Source: Nonomuraea rubra
Lineage (GTDB): Bacteria; Actinomycetota; Actinomycetes; Streptosporangiales; Streptosporangiaceae
DNA: 64,000 nt
Direction of reading: 5' to 3'
NCBI RefSeq assembly: GCF_014207985.1
Contig: NZ_JACHMI010000001.1
Coordinates: 7,981,001-8,045,000, forward strand
Shown: piece after piece, positions 1-8,502 of the stretch
How the letters are laid out: each line of letters opens with the position of its first letter
Numbering within the stretch: the first letter of the stretch is position 1
Program-made: the position numbers and the translations under genes
Notes under the pieces: model-generated
The model's input: the letters and a program-made list of their open reading frames with translations, nothing else
What the model was told of the DNA's origin: nothing
Database searches by the model: none

Positions 1-419
1 CGGAGGCGTGGTCGCAGAACACGCTCGACGGCAGGCCCCGCTACTACGACCGGTTCGGCGCCTCGCTGGCCGCCGGCGACTTCAACGGCGACGGCAACGA
101 CGAGCTGGCCATCGGGGTGCCCGGTGAGAAGGCCGTGCAGGTGCTCGCGGGACGGTCGTCGGGCGGGCTGACGCGGGCAGGAAACCTGCTGGTGAAGGGC
201 AAGGGGCAGGACTTCGGGGCGTCGGTGGCGGCGCTGCCAGGGTGGGAGCGGTACCGGGCGCTGGCCAAGCGGCCGCCGGTGTACGGGCTGGTGGTGGCGG
301 CGCCCGACCAGGGGCTCATCCTGTTCGCGCCGGGGAAGCGGGAGTCCGGGCGGGTCAAGCTGGGCAAGGTGCGGCAGCTCGACAAGGGGACCGGCCTGTA
401 CGGCTACACCTTCGGCTGA
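1..419 (+). CDS. FG-GAP repeat protein, C-terminal fragment (5' end outside window)
   Basis: The reading frame is open from the first base to the TGA at 417-419. The first visible residues contain DFNGDGNDELAIG, the calcium-binding loop and beta strand of an FG-GAP (integrin alpha-like) propeller blade. It is preceded by an FGASLA strand, and a second blade-like segment (FGASVAAL) follows. Such proteins are exported and fold as beta-propellers in the cell envelope or medium; a catalytic partner domain, if any, lies upstream and cannot be seen. The last 40 residues are basic and have no anchor or sorting motif. Family assignment is firm; function is unknown. Confidence 0.85.
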   Translation, partial: EAWSQNTLDGRPRYYDRFGASLAAGDFNGDGNDELAIGVPGEKAVQVLAGRSSGGLTRAGNLLVKGKGQDFGASVAALPGWERYRALAKRPPVYGLVVAAPDQGLILFAPGKRESGRVKLGKVRQLDKGTGLYGYTFG

Positions 420-429
420 GGCCGAGGCA

Positions 430-483
430 ACGGGCCAAAGGCCACGGGCCAAAGGCCACGGGCCAAGGCGACGGGCCGAGGCG
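430..483. repeat. Four degenerate 13-14 bp tandem repeats
   Basis: Four head-to-tail copies of a unit close to ACGGGCCAAAGGCC fill the gap between the FG-GAP gene and the convergent histidine kinase gene (430-443, 444-457, 458-470, 471-483). The first two copies are identical and the last two have changed and lost a base. I see no clear hairpin, so this is a small minisatellite rather than an obvious terminator. Confidence 0.7.
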
Positions 484-487
484 ACGG

Positions 488-2041
488 CTACGCCTCCGGC
501 TGAGAGCCCTCCACGGGGAGGATCACGCGGAACAGGGCGCCCTTGCCCGGCTCGCTCTCCGCCACGACGATCCCGCCGTGCGCCTCCACCAGCGTGGCCG
601 CGATCGACAGCCCCAGCCCCGACCCTCCGGCGCCGCGGGCGGGGTCGGCCCGGTAGAAGCGCTCGAAGACCCGCTCCGCCACCTCCTCGGAGAACCCGGG
701 CCCCTGGTCGGCCACCTCCACCACGGCCTGGTCACCGTCGAGACCCACGCGCACCTGGAACGGGGTGCCGGGCGGGGTGTGGGTGAGCGCGTTGGTGACG
801 AGGTTGTTGATCACCTGCCCCAGGCGGGCCTCGTCGCCGGTCACGATCACGTCGCCCTCGCCGCCGAACAGCCGGACCAGCTCGATCTTCCTGCCGGGCG
901 CCAGCGTCTGCGCGTCGATGACGGCGGTGGCGGCCAGGCTGAGCAGGTCCACGGGCCGCATCGCCAGCTCGCGCCGCTGGTCGAGCCGGGCCAGCAGGAG
1001 CATGTCCTCCACCAGCAGCCCCATGCGGGCGGCCTGCCCCTCGATGCGGCTCAGCAGCCGTACGGCCTCGGCCAGGTCCTTCTCCTGCCCCAGCCGGTAC
1101 AGCTCGGCGAAGCCCCTGATCGAGGTCAGCGGCGTGCGCAGCTCGTGGGAGGCGTCGGCCATGAAGCGGCGCATCAGCTCCTCCGAGCGCCTGGCTGCCG
1201 TGGCGGACTCGCGGGCGGACACGGCGGACCTGCGGGCCGACTCGGCGGCCTCCTCGCGCTCGCGGACCGCCACCTCGATCTGGGCGAGCATGGTGTTGAG
1301 CGAGCGGCCGAGCTTGCCGACCTCGGTGGTGCCGGCCCAGAGGGGCACGCGGCGCGACAGGTCGCCGCCGGCGATGTCGTTCGCGGTGATCGCGATCTGG
1401 CGCAGGGGGCGCAGGCTGCGGCGTACCAGCCAGTAGCAGACGAACCCGAGCACGGCCAGCGTGCTGCCGCCGCCGGCCGCCACGATCAGGATGAGCTGGG
1501 AGACCGTCGCGTCCACGTCGGCCGTGCTGATGGCCATCATGCGAATCTGGCCGGCGCGCGTGGGCACGGCGACGACCCGCCAGCTCGGGCCGCCGGGCTC
1601 GCGTGACTCCACGGTGAACGGCCGCCCCCGCAGCTCGATGACCTCGGTGAGGGTCAGCGGGGGCAGGTCGGGCGAGTGCTGCTCGGTGGACTCGCTGATG
1701 GTCCTGACGAGCGTGCCGTCCGGTCCGAGCACCACGCCGTGGAAGAGGCCGAAGTAACGTTGCGGCCGGCCGTCGGGGCGGGCGTCCACGGGCGGCGGGG
1801 GCGGGTCGCGCGGCGCGGTGGCCACGCGGAGCTGGTCGTCCACCCGTTCGACGAGGTAGCTGCGCAGCAGCCGCACGGCGAACAGGCCGGTCGCCGTGAT
1901 GGCGACGGTGACCAGCAGCAGGGTGGCCGACACCAGGCGCAGCCAGAGCGGCGCCCTGGAAAGCTGCTTCCTGAGCCTGCTCGCGGCCCGGGACAGGTGC
2001 GTCCTGAGCCTGCTCGCGGCCTTGGACAGGTGCCTGCTCAT
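488..2041 (-). CDS. Sensor histidine kinase of the MacB operon
   Basis: A 517-residue membrane histidine kinase. Residues 1-33 are basic and contain about three copies of an 11-residue amphipathic repeat. Transmembrane helix 1 is near 36-58, an extracytoplasmic sensor runs from 60 to 180, and helix 2 is near 182-206. HAMP and a coiled-coil linker lead to HisKA with SHELRTPL (phospho-acceptor His299). The HATPase has N-box NNLVTNAL (412-419), G1 DQGPGF and G2 GGSGLGLS. The start is the ATG overlapping the regulator's TGA as ATGA; an in-frame extension upstream would run inside the regulator gene and was rejected. It should phosphorylate the adjacent OmpR-type regulator, probably in response to an envelope-active compound, given its co-transcription with an efflux system. 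Confidence 0.93.
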   Translation of the reverse strand: MSRHLSKAASRLRTHLSRAASRLRKQLSRAPLWLRLVSATLLLVTVAITATGLFAVRLLRSYLVERVDDQLRVATAPRDPPPPPVDARPDGRPQRYFGLFHGVVLGPDGTLVRTISESTEQHSPDLPPLTLTEVIELRGRPFTVESREPGGPSWRVVAVPTRAGQIRMMAISTADVDATVSQLILIVAAGGGSTLAVLGFVCYWLVRRSLRPLRQIAITANDIAGGDLSRRVPLWAGTTEVGKLGRSLNTMLAQIEVAVREREEAAESARRSAVSARESATAARRSEELMRRFMADASHELRTPLTSIRGFAELYRLGQEKDLAEAVRLLSRIEGQAARMGLLVEDMLLLARLDQRRELAMRPVDLLSLAATAVIDAQTLAPGRKIELVRLFGGEGDVIVTGDEARLGQVINNLVTNALTHTPPGTPFQVRVGLDGDQAVVEVADQGPGFSEEVAERVFERFYRADPARGAGGSGLGLSIAATLVEAHGGIVVAESEPGKGALFRVILPVEGSQPEA

Positions 2042-2730
2042 ACTCTCGGCGGGCGCAGGATGTAGCCGACGCCGCGCAACGTGTGCAGGTACTTGCGCTC
2101 GCCGGTGTCGACCTTGCGGCGCAGGTACGACACGTACGACTCGACGAGGCCGACGTCGGTGCGCCAGTCGCCGTTCCAGACGTGGTCGAGGATCTGCGTC
2201 TTCGACAGCACCCGCCCCACGTTCAGCATGAAGTACTGCAGCAGCCGGAACTCCGTCGGCGACAGCCGCACGGGCACCCCGTCGCGCCACACCTCGTGGC
2301 TCTCCTCGTCCAGCTCCAGGTCGGCGACGCGCAGGCGGTTCGGCGGCGGCGTGCCGCGCCTGGTCCTGCGCAGCACGGCCCGGATGCGGGCGATGACCTC
2401 CTCCAGGCTGAACGGCTTGGTCACGTAGTCCTCGCCGAGCCCCAGCCCGGCGAGGCGGTCCTCCGGCGTGTCCTTGGCGGTCACGAACAGCACCGGGACC
2501 CGGCGGCCGCGGGACCGCAGCCTTCCCGCGACCGCCAGGCCGTCCAGGTCGGGCAGCATCACGTCGAGCATCACCAGGTCGGGCGTGCTCTCCTCGGCCA
2601 CCCGCAGGGCCTCCATGCCGTCGGCCGCCGTCAGCACCTCGAACCCGGCCATGCGCAGGCTGGCGGAGAACAGCTCCCTGATGTTGGGCTCGTCGTCGAC
2701 CACCAGCAGCCTGGCCTCGGGCTCGCTCAT
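2038..2730 (-). CDS. OmpR/PhoB-family response regulator
   Basis: A 230-residue two-domain regulator. The receiver (1-120) has acidic pocket DD at 12-13, phospho-acceptor Asp56 in MLDVMLP, Thr84 and Lys105. The C-terminal winged helix (about 133-228) has the family pattern LSPTEFRLLQYF and the terminal RGVGYIL. The loop before Lys105 reads GLGEDYVTKPF, one residue shorter than the usual GADDYVTKPF. The gene overlaps the accessory gene upstream and the kinase downstream by 4 bases each, so translation is coupled. The 11-bp repeat arrays at 6445-6460 and 6485-6511 are the natural candidates for its binding sites (inference). Confidence 0.94.
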   Translation of the reverse strand: MSEPEARLLVVDDEPNIRELFSASLRMAGFEVLTAADGMEALRVAEESTPDLVMLDVMLPDLDGLAVAGRLRSRGRRVPVLFVTAKDTPEDRLAGLGLGEDYVTKPFSLEEVIARIRAVLRRTRRGTPPPNRLRVADLELDEESHEVWRDGVPVRLSPTEFRLLQYFMLNVGRVLSKTQILDHVWNGDWRTDVGLVESYVSYLRRKVDTGERKYLHTLRGVGYILRPPRV

Positions 2731-3257
2731 CGTGGGCCTCCTCCCTGGAATCCCTGGCTTCCCTGGCTGATCGAGGTGGCGGCGACCGCGCCGTCGGCGC
2801 CCTGCCGGCCGCGCACCACGATCGTGGTGCCAGCCTCCAGGTCAGAGACCTTACCGGGCTTGGAGATCTGCACGGTGGTCTGGTCGGTGGTGGTGACGGT
2901 GACGGTGGTGCCGTCCATGGTCTTGACGTACACCTTGCCGCCCTCGACCTTCTCGACCGTGCCGACGGTGCCGCCGATCCGCTGCCCGCCGCCCGGCTGC
3001 TGCTGGCCGGCGCCGGGGATCTGGCCGCGCTGCTGGCCGTACCCGCCGCCCATGGGACGCTGCTGGGCGGCGGCCTGCGGCGGCGCGCCCGCGGCGCCGC
3101 CGAACCAGGTCTCCGCCTGGATGCCGATCAGGATGCCTGCCACCAGGACGACGCCGGCGGCCAGCGCCAGCGTGACCTTCGAGGTGCCCTTGGCGGGCTG
3201 GACGGCGAGCTCCTCCCGCAGGTCGCCGGGGAACGGCGAGGAGTCCAGCTTGTCCAT
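2727..3257 (-). CDS. Membrane-anchored DUF5666-like accessory protein
   Basis: A 176-residue protein with a short cytoplasmic N terminus, one membrane helix at about 27-46, then a Gln/Gly/Pro-rich spacer (about 54-95) and a small beta domain (about 95-165) containing GTVEKVEGGKVYVKT and a later VVRGRQGADG. The beta domain resembles the OB-like DUF5666 fold that often accompanies RND and MacB adaptors. It lies 12 bases after the permease and overlaps the regulator start by 4 bases. I infer an extracytoplasmic accessory or sensing role for the transporter or kinase; the family link is by pattern only. Confidence 0.7.
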   Translation of the reverse strand: MDKLDSSPFPGDLREELAVQPAKGTSKVTLALAAGVVLVAGILIGIQAETWFGGAAGAPPQAAAQQRPMGGGYGQQRGQIPGAGQQQPGGGQRIGGTVGTVEKVEGGKVYVKTMDGTTVTVTTTDQTTVQISKPGKVSDLEAGTTIVVRGRQGADGAVAATSISQGSQGFQGGGPR

Positions 3258-3269
3258 GTCCTTGTCTCC

Positions 3270-4529
3270 TTACTCGTGGCGCAAGGCCTGGATCGGCCTG
3301 AGCTTGGCCGCCCGGTTGGCGGGATAACTGCCGAAGAACAGCCCGATGCCCAGCGACACGCCGAGCGCCAGCACCACCGACGACGGCACGAGGACCGGCT
3401 CGATGCCGGCGATGGTGAACCTGGTCCCCACGAACGCCACCAGCACCCCGGACAGCCCCCCGACCAGGCTCAGCAGCGTCGCCTCCATCAGGAACTGGCC
3501 CAGGATCGCGCTCCTGGGCGCGCCGATGGCCTTGCGGATGCCGATCTCGCGGGTGCGCTCGGTGACCGTCACCAGCATGATGTTGGTGATGCCGATCCCG
3601 CCCACCAGCAGCGAGATCGCGGCGACGGCGGCCAGCAGCACGGTGAAGGTGCCGGTCGCCTCACTGACGGTCTCCTGGAGGGTGGCCTGGTTGAGTATGC
3701 GGAAGTCGGGGTTGTCGTTCGTGATGCCGTGCCGTTGGTTGAGGATAGCCGTGACCTCGGCCTGCGCCGACGTGGTGGTCTCCGCCGAGGTGGCCTGCAC
3801 GACGATCTGGCCGAGCGAGCCGAACCCGCTCAGGCTCTGCTGTACGGCCGGCAGCGGCGCGATGGCCACGTCGTCGGCGTCCTGCATGCCGCTGGATCCG
3901 GCCTCCTTCAGCACGCCGACCACCGTGAACGGCACCCCCGACACGCTGATCTGCTTGCCGATCGGGTCCACGGCGCCGAACAGCTCCTCCACCACGGTCT
4001 GGCCGAGCACCACGACCTTCCTGGCGGCCAGCACGTCGTCGTTGAAGAAGTACGTGCCCCTGGCGACGGGCTTGTTGACGGCCTCGAAGTAGCTGGGGTA
4101 GGTGCCGACGAACTGCGAGATGGCGTGGCTGGCGGCGCCGTACGCGGCGGTCGAGGCGGAGGCGTTGACCACCGGCGAGACGCTCCGCACCGACGGGGCG
4201 AGCGTCGTGTCGGTCAGCGCCTTGGCGTCGGCGAGGCTGAGCTGCCTGGCCTGGGTGCGCGGCCCGGTGTTCCCGCCTCCGGCGCCGGGCGCGCGCATGC
4301 CGCCACCGCCACCGCCTCCGCCACCCGAGAAGGACGGGGAGATCGTCAGCGTGTTCGCGCCGAGGCGCTGGATGTTCTGCTGGATGCTCCGCGAGGAGCC
4401 CTCGCCGACCGCGACGAGCAGGATGACCGCGGCCACGCCGATGAGGATGCCGAGTGTGGTCAGCGCGCTGCGCATCTTGTTGGCCAGCAGGCCGCGCAGC
4501 GCGAAGCGGAGGATCTCCACCTGGTTCAC
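3270..4529 (-). CDS. MacB-type ABC transporter permease
   Basis: A 419-residue permease with MacB architecture. The N-terminal helix ALTTLGILIGVAAVILLVAV (about 23-42) is followed by a large extracytoplasmic MacB_PCD domain (about 43-285) and a C-terminal FtsX block with three helices. The sequence GITNIMLVTVTERTREIGIRKA is the conserved cytoplasmic coupling segment. A glycine-rich tract lies at about 69-88. Family members couple ATP hydrolysis to movement of the extracytoplasmic domain and push peptides or lipids outward (mechanotransmission). It overlaps the ATPase by 4 bases (ATGA). The substrate is unknown. Confidence 0.92.
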   Translation of the reverse strand: MNQVEILRFALRGLLANKMRSALTTLGILIGVAAVILLVAVGEGSSRSIQQNIQRLGANTLTISPSFSGGGGGGGGGMRAPGAGGGNTGPRTQARQLSLADAKALTDTTLAPSVRSVSPVVNASASTAAYGAASHAISQFVGTYPSYFEAVNKPVARGTYFFNDDVLAARKVVVLGQTVVEELFGAVDPIGKQISVSGVPFTVVGVLKEAGSSGMQDADDVAIAPLPAVQQSLSGFGSLGQIVVQATSAETTTSAQAEVTAILNQRHGITNDNPDFRILNQATLQETVSEATGTFTVLLAAVAAISLLVGGIGITNIMLVTVTERTREIGIRKAIGAPRSAILGQFLMEATLLSLVGGLSGVLVAFVGTRFTIAGIEPVLVPSSVVLALGVSLGIGLFFGSYPANRAAKLRPIQALRHE

Positions 4530-5284
4530 CGGGCGACCTCCGCCGTGCGCGGCGGCGGGCCGTCCACCGGTGCCTGGCGGCGGTCCTCCACGATCTCGCC
4601 GTCCACCAGCCTGATCACCCGCTTGGCGTGCGCGGCCACGTCGTCCTCGTGCGTGATCAGCACGATCGTGCGGCCGGACGCGCTGAGCCCGTCCATGATC
4701 TCCAGGACGTCGGCGGTGGAGGCGGTGTCGAGGTTGCCGGTCGGCTCGTCGGCCAGCAGCAGCGCCGGGGCGGTGACCAGGGCCCTGGCGACGGCCACGC
4801 GCTGCTGCTGGCCGCCGGAGAGCTGGTTCGGCTCGTGGCGTACCCGGTCGGTCAGGCCGACCTGCGCCAGCGCGGCCAGCGCCCGCTCGCGCCGCTCGGC
4901 CTGGCCGACGCCGCCGTACACAAGCGGCAGCTCCACGTTGGCCAGCGCGCTCATGCGCGGGATCAGGTTGAACGACTGGAAGACGAAGCCGACCCTGCGG
5001 TTGCGCAGGATGGCGAGCTGGTGCTCGTTCAGCAGGCCGACGTCGGTGCCGTCGATGAGGTACGTGCCGGAGGTCGGCACGTCGAGGCAGCCGAGGATGT
5101 TCATGAGCGTGGACTTGCCGGAGCCGGAGGCGCCCATGATGGCCACGTAGTCGCCCTGCTGGACGTCCAGGCTGATGCCACGCAGGGCGCGTACCCTGGC
5201 GTCGCCCTCGCCGTACTCCTTGACCAGGTTCTGCACGCGCAGGACCGGCACGGGGTCCACGGCGCGCAGGCCGGCGGCCGTCAT
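4526..5284 (-). CDS. MacB-type ABC transporter ATP-binding protein
   Basis: A 252-residue ATPase of the MacB/LolD class. Walker A is GASGSGKST (51-59), the Q-loop is in FVFQSFNLIPRMSALANVELP, the signature LSGGQQQR is at 155-162, and Walker B LLLADEP is at 175-181. A switch His follows in LITHE. The SFNLIPRMSALANVELPL segment is typical of LolD/MacB subfamily members. It sits between the adaptor and permease genes with 4-base overlaps on both sides, so the three are made together and should form one efflux complex at the cytoplasmic membrane. Confidence 0.95.
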   Translation of the reverse strand: MTAAGLRAVDPVPVLRVQNLVKEYGEGDARVRALRGISLDVQQGDYVAIMGASGSGKSTLMNILGCLDVPTSGTYLIDGTDVGLLNEHQLAILRNRRVGFVFQSFNLIPRMSALANVELPLVYGGVGQAERRERALAALAQVGLTDRVRHEPNQLSGGQQQRVAVARALVTAPALLLADEPTGNLDTASTADVLEIMDGLSASGRTIVLITHEDDVAAHAKRVIRLVDGEIVEDRRQAPVDGPPPRTAEVAR

Positions 5285-6399
5285 CGCCCGCCTCCGCCCG
5301 GCATGCCGCCTCCGCCGGGGAAGCCTCCGCCGACGCCGCGCATCCCGCCGCCGTTGTTGCCCGTGGTGCCGGTCGTGGTGGCCGGGGGCACGAGCTGGTC
5401 GCCCTCGGACACGCCGGACTTGATCTCGGTCAGCGTGGATCCCTGGAGGCCCACCTCGACCGGCGTCCTGGTCTGCCTGCCGTCCTTCAGCACGGTGACC
5501 GTGGTCTGGCCGCCGCTGGTGGAGACCGCCGTGGACGGGACGGTGACGACGTTCTCGGCCTGGCCCACCACGACCTCGACGGTGGCGGTCTGGCCCAGCC
5601 TGACCTGGCCCGGCACCTTGGTGAAGGTGATCGTGACCGGGTACTGGACGACGTTGTTGCTGGTGGAGGCGACCGGCTGGATCTGCGTGACCTCGCCGGT
5701 GGCCGTGACGCCCGGCAGCGCGTCGAACGTGATCGTGGCGTCCTGGCCCTGCTTGAGCTTGCCGGCGTCCGACTCGGTGAAGGTGCCGACGAGCTGGAGC
5801 TTCGTGGTGTCGGCCAGCTGGATGAACCCGGACGAGCCCGTTCCGGCTGCCGCTCCCGCGGTGGCCTGGCCGCTGCCGGAGCCCGAGCCCGAGGACGTGC
5901 CGCCCACCGAGCCGTTCACCGCGGTGATCGTGCCCTTGAACGGCGCCTTCAGCACGGTGCCCGCGACCGTGCGCCGGGCCTCCCTGTAGGCGTTGCGGGC
6001 CTTGATGTAGGCGGCGTAGAGCTGGGCCGTGTCCGTCCCGTCGTCGAGGGCGCTCTCGTACGTGGCCTTGGCCGCCGACAGGCCCTCCTGGGCGGCGGCG
6101 TCGTCCAGCCTGGCCAGGATGTCGCCCTTGGACACCTTGTCCCCGGCCTTGACGTAGATCTTCTCCACGGTCCCGCTCGTACCGAACGAGAGCGCCCGCG
6201 ACCGGGAGCTCTCGACCGCTCCCGAGGCGGACACGGAGGCGGTCACGGAGCCGCGGCCCGCGGTCACCGTCCGCACGGCGGTCTCGCCCGCGGCCTGTCC
6301 CGTGCCGAGCTGTGCGTAGGCGAGCCCGGCACCGCCCAGCAGGAGCACCGCGAGCGCTCCGTTGGTAATCAGCGCTCTGCGCCTGATCGACACCTTCAC
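5281..6399 (-). CDS. Periplasmic-adaptor-like (HlyD/MacA family) protein
   Basis: A 372-residue adaptor, first gene of the leftward efflux operon. The GTG at 6397-6399 begins a classic basic N terminus and membrane helix (ALITNGALAVLLLGGAGLAYA); starts further upstream add about 45 poor-quality residues and run over the promoter. The order is a lipoyl half (GTVEKIYVKAGDKVSKGDILARLD), a short alpha hairpin, the second lipoyl half (VLKAPFKGTITAVNG), a beta-barrel (about 185-265) and a membrane-proximal domain. The tail is Gly/Met/Pro-rich. In a Gram-positive cell the adaptor probably presents substrate or scaffolds the permease, as there is no outer membrane channel. Confidence 0.88.
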   Translation of the reverse strand: MKVSIRRRALITNGALAVLLLGGAGLAYAQLGTGQAAGETAVRTVTAGRGSVTASVSASGAVESSRSRALSFGTSGTVEKIYVKAGDKVSKGDILARLDDAAAQEGLSAAKATYESALDDGTDTAQLYAAYIKARNAYREARRTVAGTVLKAPFKGTITAVNGSVGGTSSGSGSGSGQATAGAAAGTGSSGFIQLADTTKLQLVGTFTESDAGKLKQGQDATITFDALPGVTATGEVTQIQPVASTSNNVVQYPVTITFTKVPGQVRLGQTATVEVVVGQAENVVTVPSTAVSTSGGQTTVTVLKDGRQTRTPVEVGLQGSTLTEIKSGVSEGDQLVPPATTTGTTGNNGGGMRGVGGGFPGGGGMPGGGGR

Positions 6400-6444
6400 G
6401 AGCGAGGACCCTTGCACATCAGGCTGCGCCGCAGCCGTGGGCAA

Positions 6445-6460
6445 GCTGAACGTCCGCTGG
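6445..6460 (-). promoter_or_regulatory. Candidate response-regulator box for the efflux operon
   Basis: Read on the minus strand, CCAGC and TCAGC half-sites start exactly 11 bp apart, about 45 bp upstream of the adaptor start. An 18-base block including them (6445-6462) recurs in exact inverted form at 8631-8648. OmpR-family regulators commonly bind 11-bp direct repeats, and one is encoded in this operon, so autoregulation is inferred. Confidence 0.5.
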
Positions 6461-6484
6461 GAACGGCGCGCCTGGTCCGGGCCC

Positions 6485-6511
6485 GCAGGTAACTCTGAGG
6501 CGGCTCGCAGG
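6485..6511 (+). promoter_or_regulatory. Candidate response-regulator box for the second adaptor gene
   Basis: Half-sites GCAGG (6485), TGAGG (6496) and GCAGG (6507) follow at an exact 11-bp period, ending 34 bases before the ATG of the second adaptor gene. The middle and third repeats (TGAGGCGGCTCGCAGG) closely match TCAGCGGGCTCCCAGC of the array at 8622-8637. A possible -10 (CATGAT, 6532-6537) lies about 20 bases further on. No Shine-Dalgarno sequence precedes the ATG at 6546. Confidence 0.45.
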
Positions 6512-6545
6512 CTGCCGCGATCCTGCGGGGCCATGATGTGCCGTC

Positions 6546-8426
6546 ATGAGACCGACTTTCGCGCTGGGCGGCCTCGCCCTCGCCGTGCTCGTGGCCGGCT
6601 CCGGCCTCGCGCTGGTGCTGCGCGACGACGCCCCGCCCACCGTCCGGGTAACGCTGGCCTCCGCCCAGCGCGGCCTGGTCACGGCCTCGGTGAGTGCGGC
6701 GGGGAGCACCGTGGACGGCTCGCGCAGGGACCTGGCGTTCGGCTCCTCCGGGACGCTGACCAAGGTGTACGTCAAGGTGGGGACCAAGGTGAAGAAGGGC
6801 CAGGTCCTGGCCAGGATCGACGGGCAGGCGGCGCGCGAGGCGTACACGGCGGCCAAGGCCGATCTGGCCGCCGCCGAGGAGGCCCTGGAACAGGCGTCCT
6901 CCGGCACCTCCGCGGGAGCCTCGACGGGCGGTTCAGCGGGCACGGGCAGTGACATCCCGGCCGCGGCCGGCACAGGCGGCGGGACCTCCGCCGCGCCCTC
7001 GGCCGGTACCGGCCGGCGGGCCTCGTCGGCCGGTGGCGGCACCCCCGGGACGACCTGCGCGCCCGCGACGCCCGGTGCGACGTCGCCCGCGAACGGCGCC
7101 TCCCCGGCCCCCTCCGGCACCGCTCCTGTCCCGACCGGCAGCGCTGCCCCCTCCGGGTCCGCGACCCCTTCCGGCGGCGCTGTGACCGGCGTTCCCGCAC
7201 CCCACTCCACGGGCGGCAGCGGCCATGGTGTGTTCGGGCCGTCCGCGCCGTCCGGCGAGAAGACCGGCACGAGCGCGGTCGCGAAGGCGAGCACGAGCCC
7301 GGAGCCCGACCCCACGCCGCACCCGGCGGCCACACCGACACCCGGCCCCACGAACCCCGAGCCCCAGCCCACGGTGACGGCCACCGTGACGGCCACGGTG
7401 ACGACCACGGTGACGGCCACCGCCACTGCCACCGTCACCACGACGGTCACCGCCCCCCCGACGGGCGGCGCACCCAACGGCGGCACCGGCACTGGCGGCG
7501 ACGGGACCGGCGGCAATGGGACCGGCCGGCCGGAAGGGCAGCCGTCGGGGACCGGCGATTCCACCGCACGCCCGTCCACCACCGCACGCCCGTCCACCAC
7601 GGCCAAGCCCTCGGCCGGCGGAAAGCCGTCCACCAGCGGGAAACCATCGGCGAGCGGCAAGCCCACGACCGGCGCGCGCCCCTCGCAGGGCACCTGCCCC
7701 ACCCCTGGGACCACCGGGAACACCCGCACCGGCAACCCGGCCACCCCGGGCGCGGGCCGGCCCGCCAGGGCCGGGACGAGCGAGGAGCAGGCCGCCGCGA
7801 ACGTGGACCGCGCCGAGGCCGCCCTGGAAGAGGCCGCCGACGCCGTGCGGGGCACCCGCATCGTGGCCCCCGCGTCCGGCACGGTCCTGTCCATCGCCGG
7901 CAAGGCCGGCGACACGGCGGGCACCGGCACCTTCATCAGCCTCGGTGACCTGGACGAGCTCCAGGTCTCCGCCATGGTCACCGAGTCCGATGTGAACCGG
8001 CTCAAGCTCGGCCAGCAGGCCCAGATCGCCCTGGCCACCAGGAGCGGCGAGAGGTACCAGGGCACGGTGACGGCCATCGCGCCGACCGCGACGGTGGACG
8101 GCCGGCTCGTCCGCTACCCGGTCACCCTCGCCTTCGACGAGCCGCCCGCGGGGCTGATGCTCGGCCAGACCGCCTCGGTGACGATCACCACGGACGAGTC
8201 CAGGAACGCCGTCTACGTGCCGGCCGCCGCGGTGCGCACCAGGTCGGACGGCACCCAGGTGGTCACCGTGCGCTCCGGCGGCCGGGACTCGGCCAAGGCG
8301 GTCCGCACGGGCGTTCGCGGCGACCAGTACGTGGAGGTCGTCTCGGGCCTGACCGAGGCCGACCAGGTGGTCATGTCGGGCACCACGCCGGGCGAGTTCC
8401 CCGACGGAAGCTGGCCGGGCGCATGA
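6546..8426 (+). CDS. HlyD-family adaptor with a giant low-complexity insertion
   Basis: A 626-residue membrane-anchored adaptor transcribed away from the MacB operon. The helix at about 6-25 is followed by SVSAAGSTVDGSRRDLAFG and the first lipoyl half (LTKVYVKVGTKVKKGQVLARID, about 75-97), then an Ala/Glu-rich helix. From about residue 118 to 415 the chain is Pro/Thr/Gly/Ser/Ala low complexity, including a Thr/Val tract at about 278-305. The second helix (AAANVDRAEAALEEAADAV) and lipoyl half (IVAPASGTVLSIAGKAGD) follow, then a beta-barrel and membrane-proximal domain. The insertion sits exactly at the tip of the alpha hairpin. It is paralogous to the operon's first adaptor, and no transporter gene accompanies it. 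Confidence 0.85.
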   Translation: MRPTFALGGLALAVLVAGSGLALVLRDDAPPTVRVTLASAQRGLVTASVSAAGSTVDGSRRDLAFGSSGTLTKVYVKVGTKVKKGQVLARIDGQAAREAYTAAKADLAAAEEALEQASSGTSAGASTGGSAGTGSDIPAAAGTGGGTSAAPSAGTGRRASSAGGGTPGTTCAPATPGATSPANGASPAPSGTAPVPTGSAAPSGSATPSGGAVTGVPAPHSTGGSGHGVFGPSAPSGEKTGTSAVAKASTSPEPDPTPHPAATPTPGPTNPEPQPTVTATVTATVTTTVTATATATVTTTVTAPPTGGAPNGGTGTGGDGTGGNGTGRPEGQPSGTGDSTARPSTTARPSTTAKPSAGGKPSTSGKPSASGKPTTGARPSQGTCPTPGTTGNTRTGNPATPGAGRPARAGTSEEQAAANVDRAEAALEEAADAVRGTRIVAPASGTVLSIAGKAGDTAGTGTFISLGDLDELQVSAMVTESDVNRLKLGQQAQIALATRSGERYQGTVTAIAPTATVDGRLVRYPVTLAFDEPPAGLMLGQTASVTITTDESRNAVYVPAAAVRTRSDGTQVVTVRSGGRDSAKAVRTGVRGDQYVEVVSGLTEADQVVMSGTTPGEFPDGSWPGA

Positions 8427-8502
8427 CCCATCACCACACCGCCACGACCACACCGAACGCACGCCGCGGCCCCGCCGGGAGGTGTCCCGGCCGATGAGCC
8501 GG

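Noticed and set aside
2042..2290. Longer start for the histidine kinase (83 extra residues)
   Set aside because: The extension lies wholly inside the response-regulator gene, has shadow-frame composition, and the ATGA overlap start is typical of this operon.
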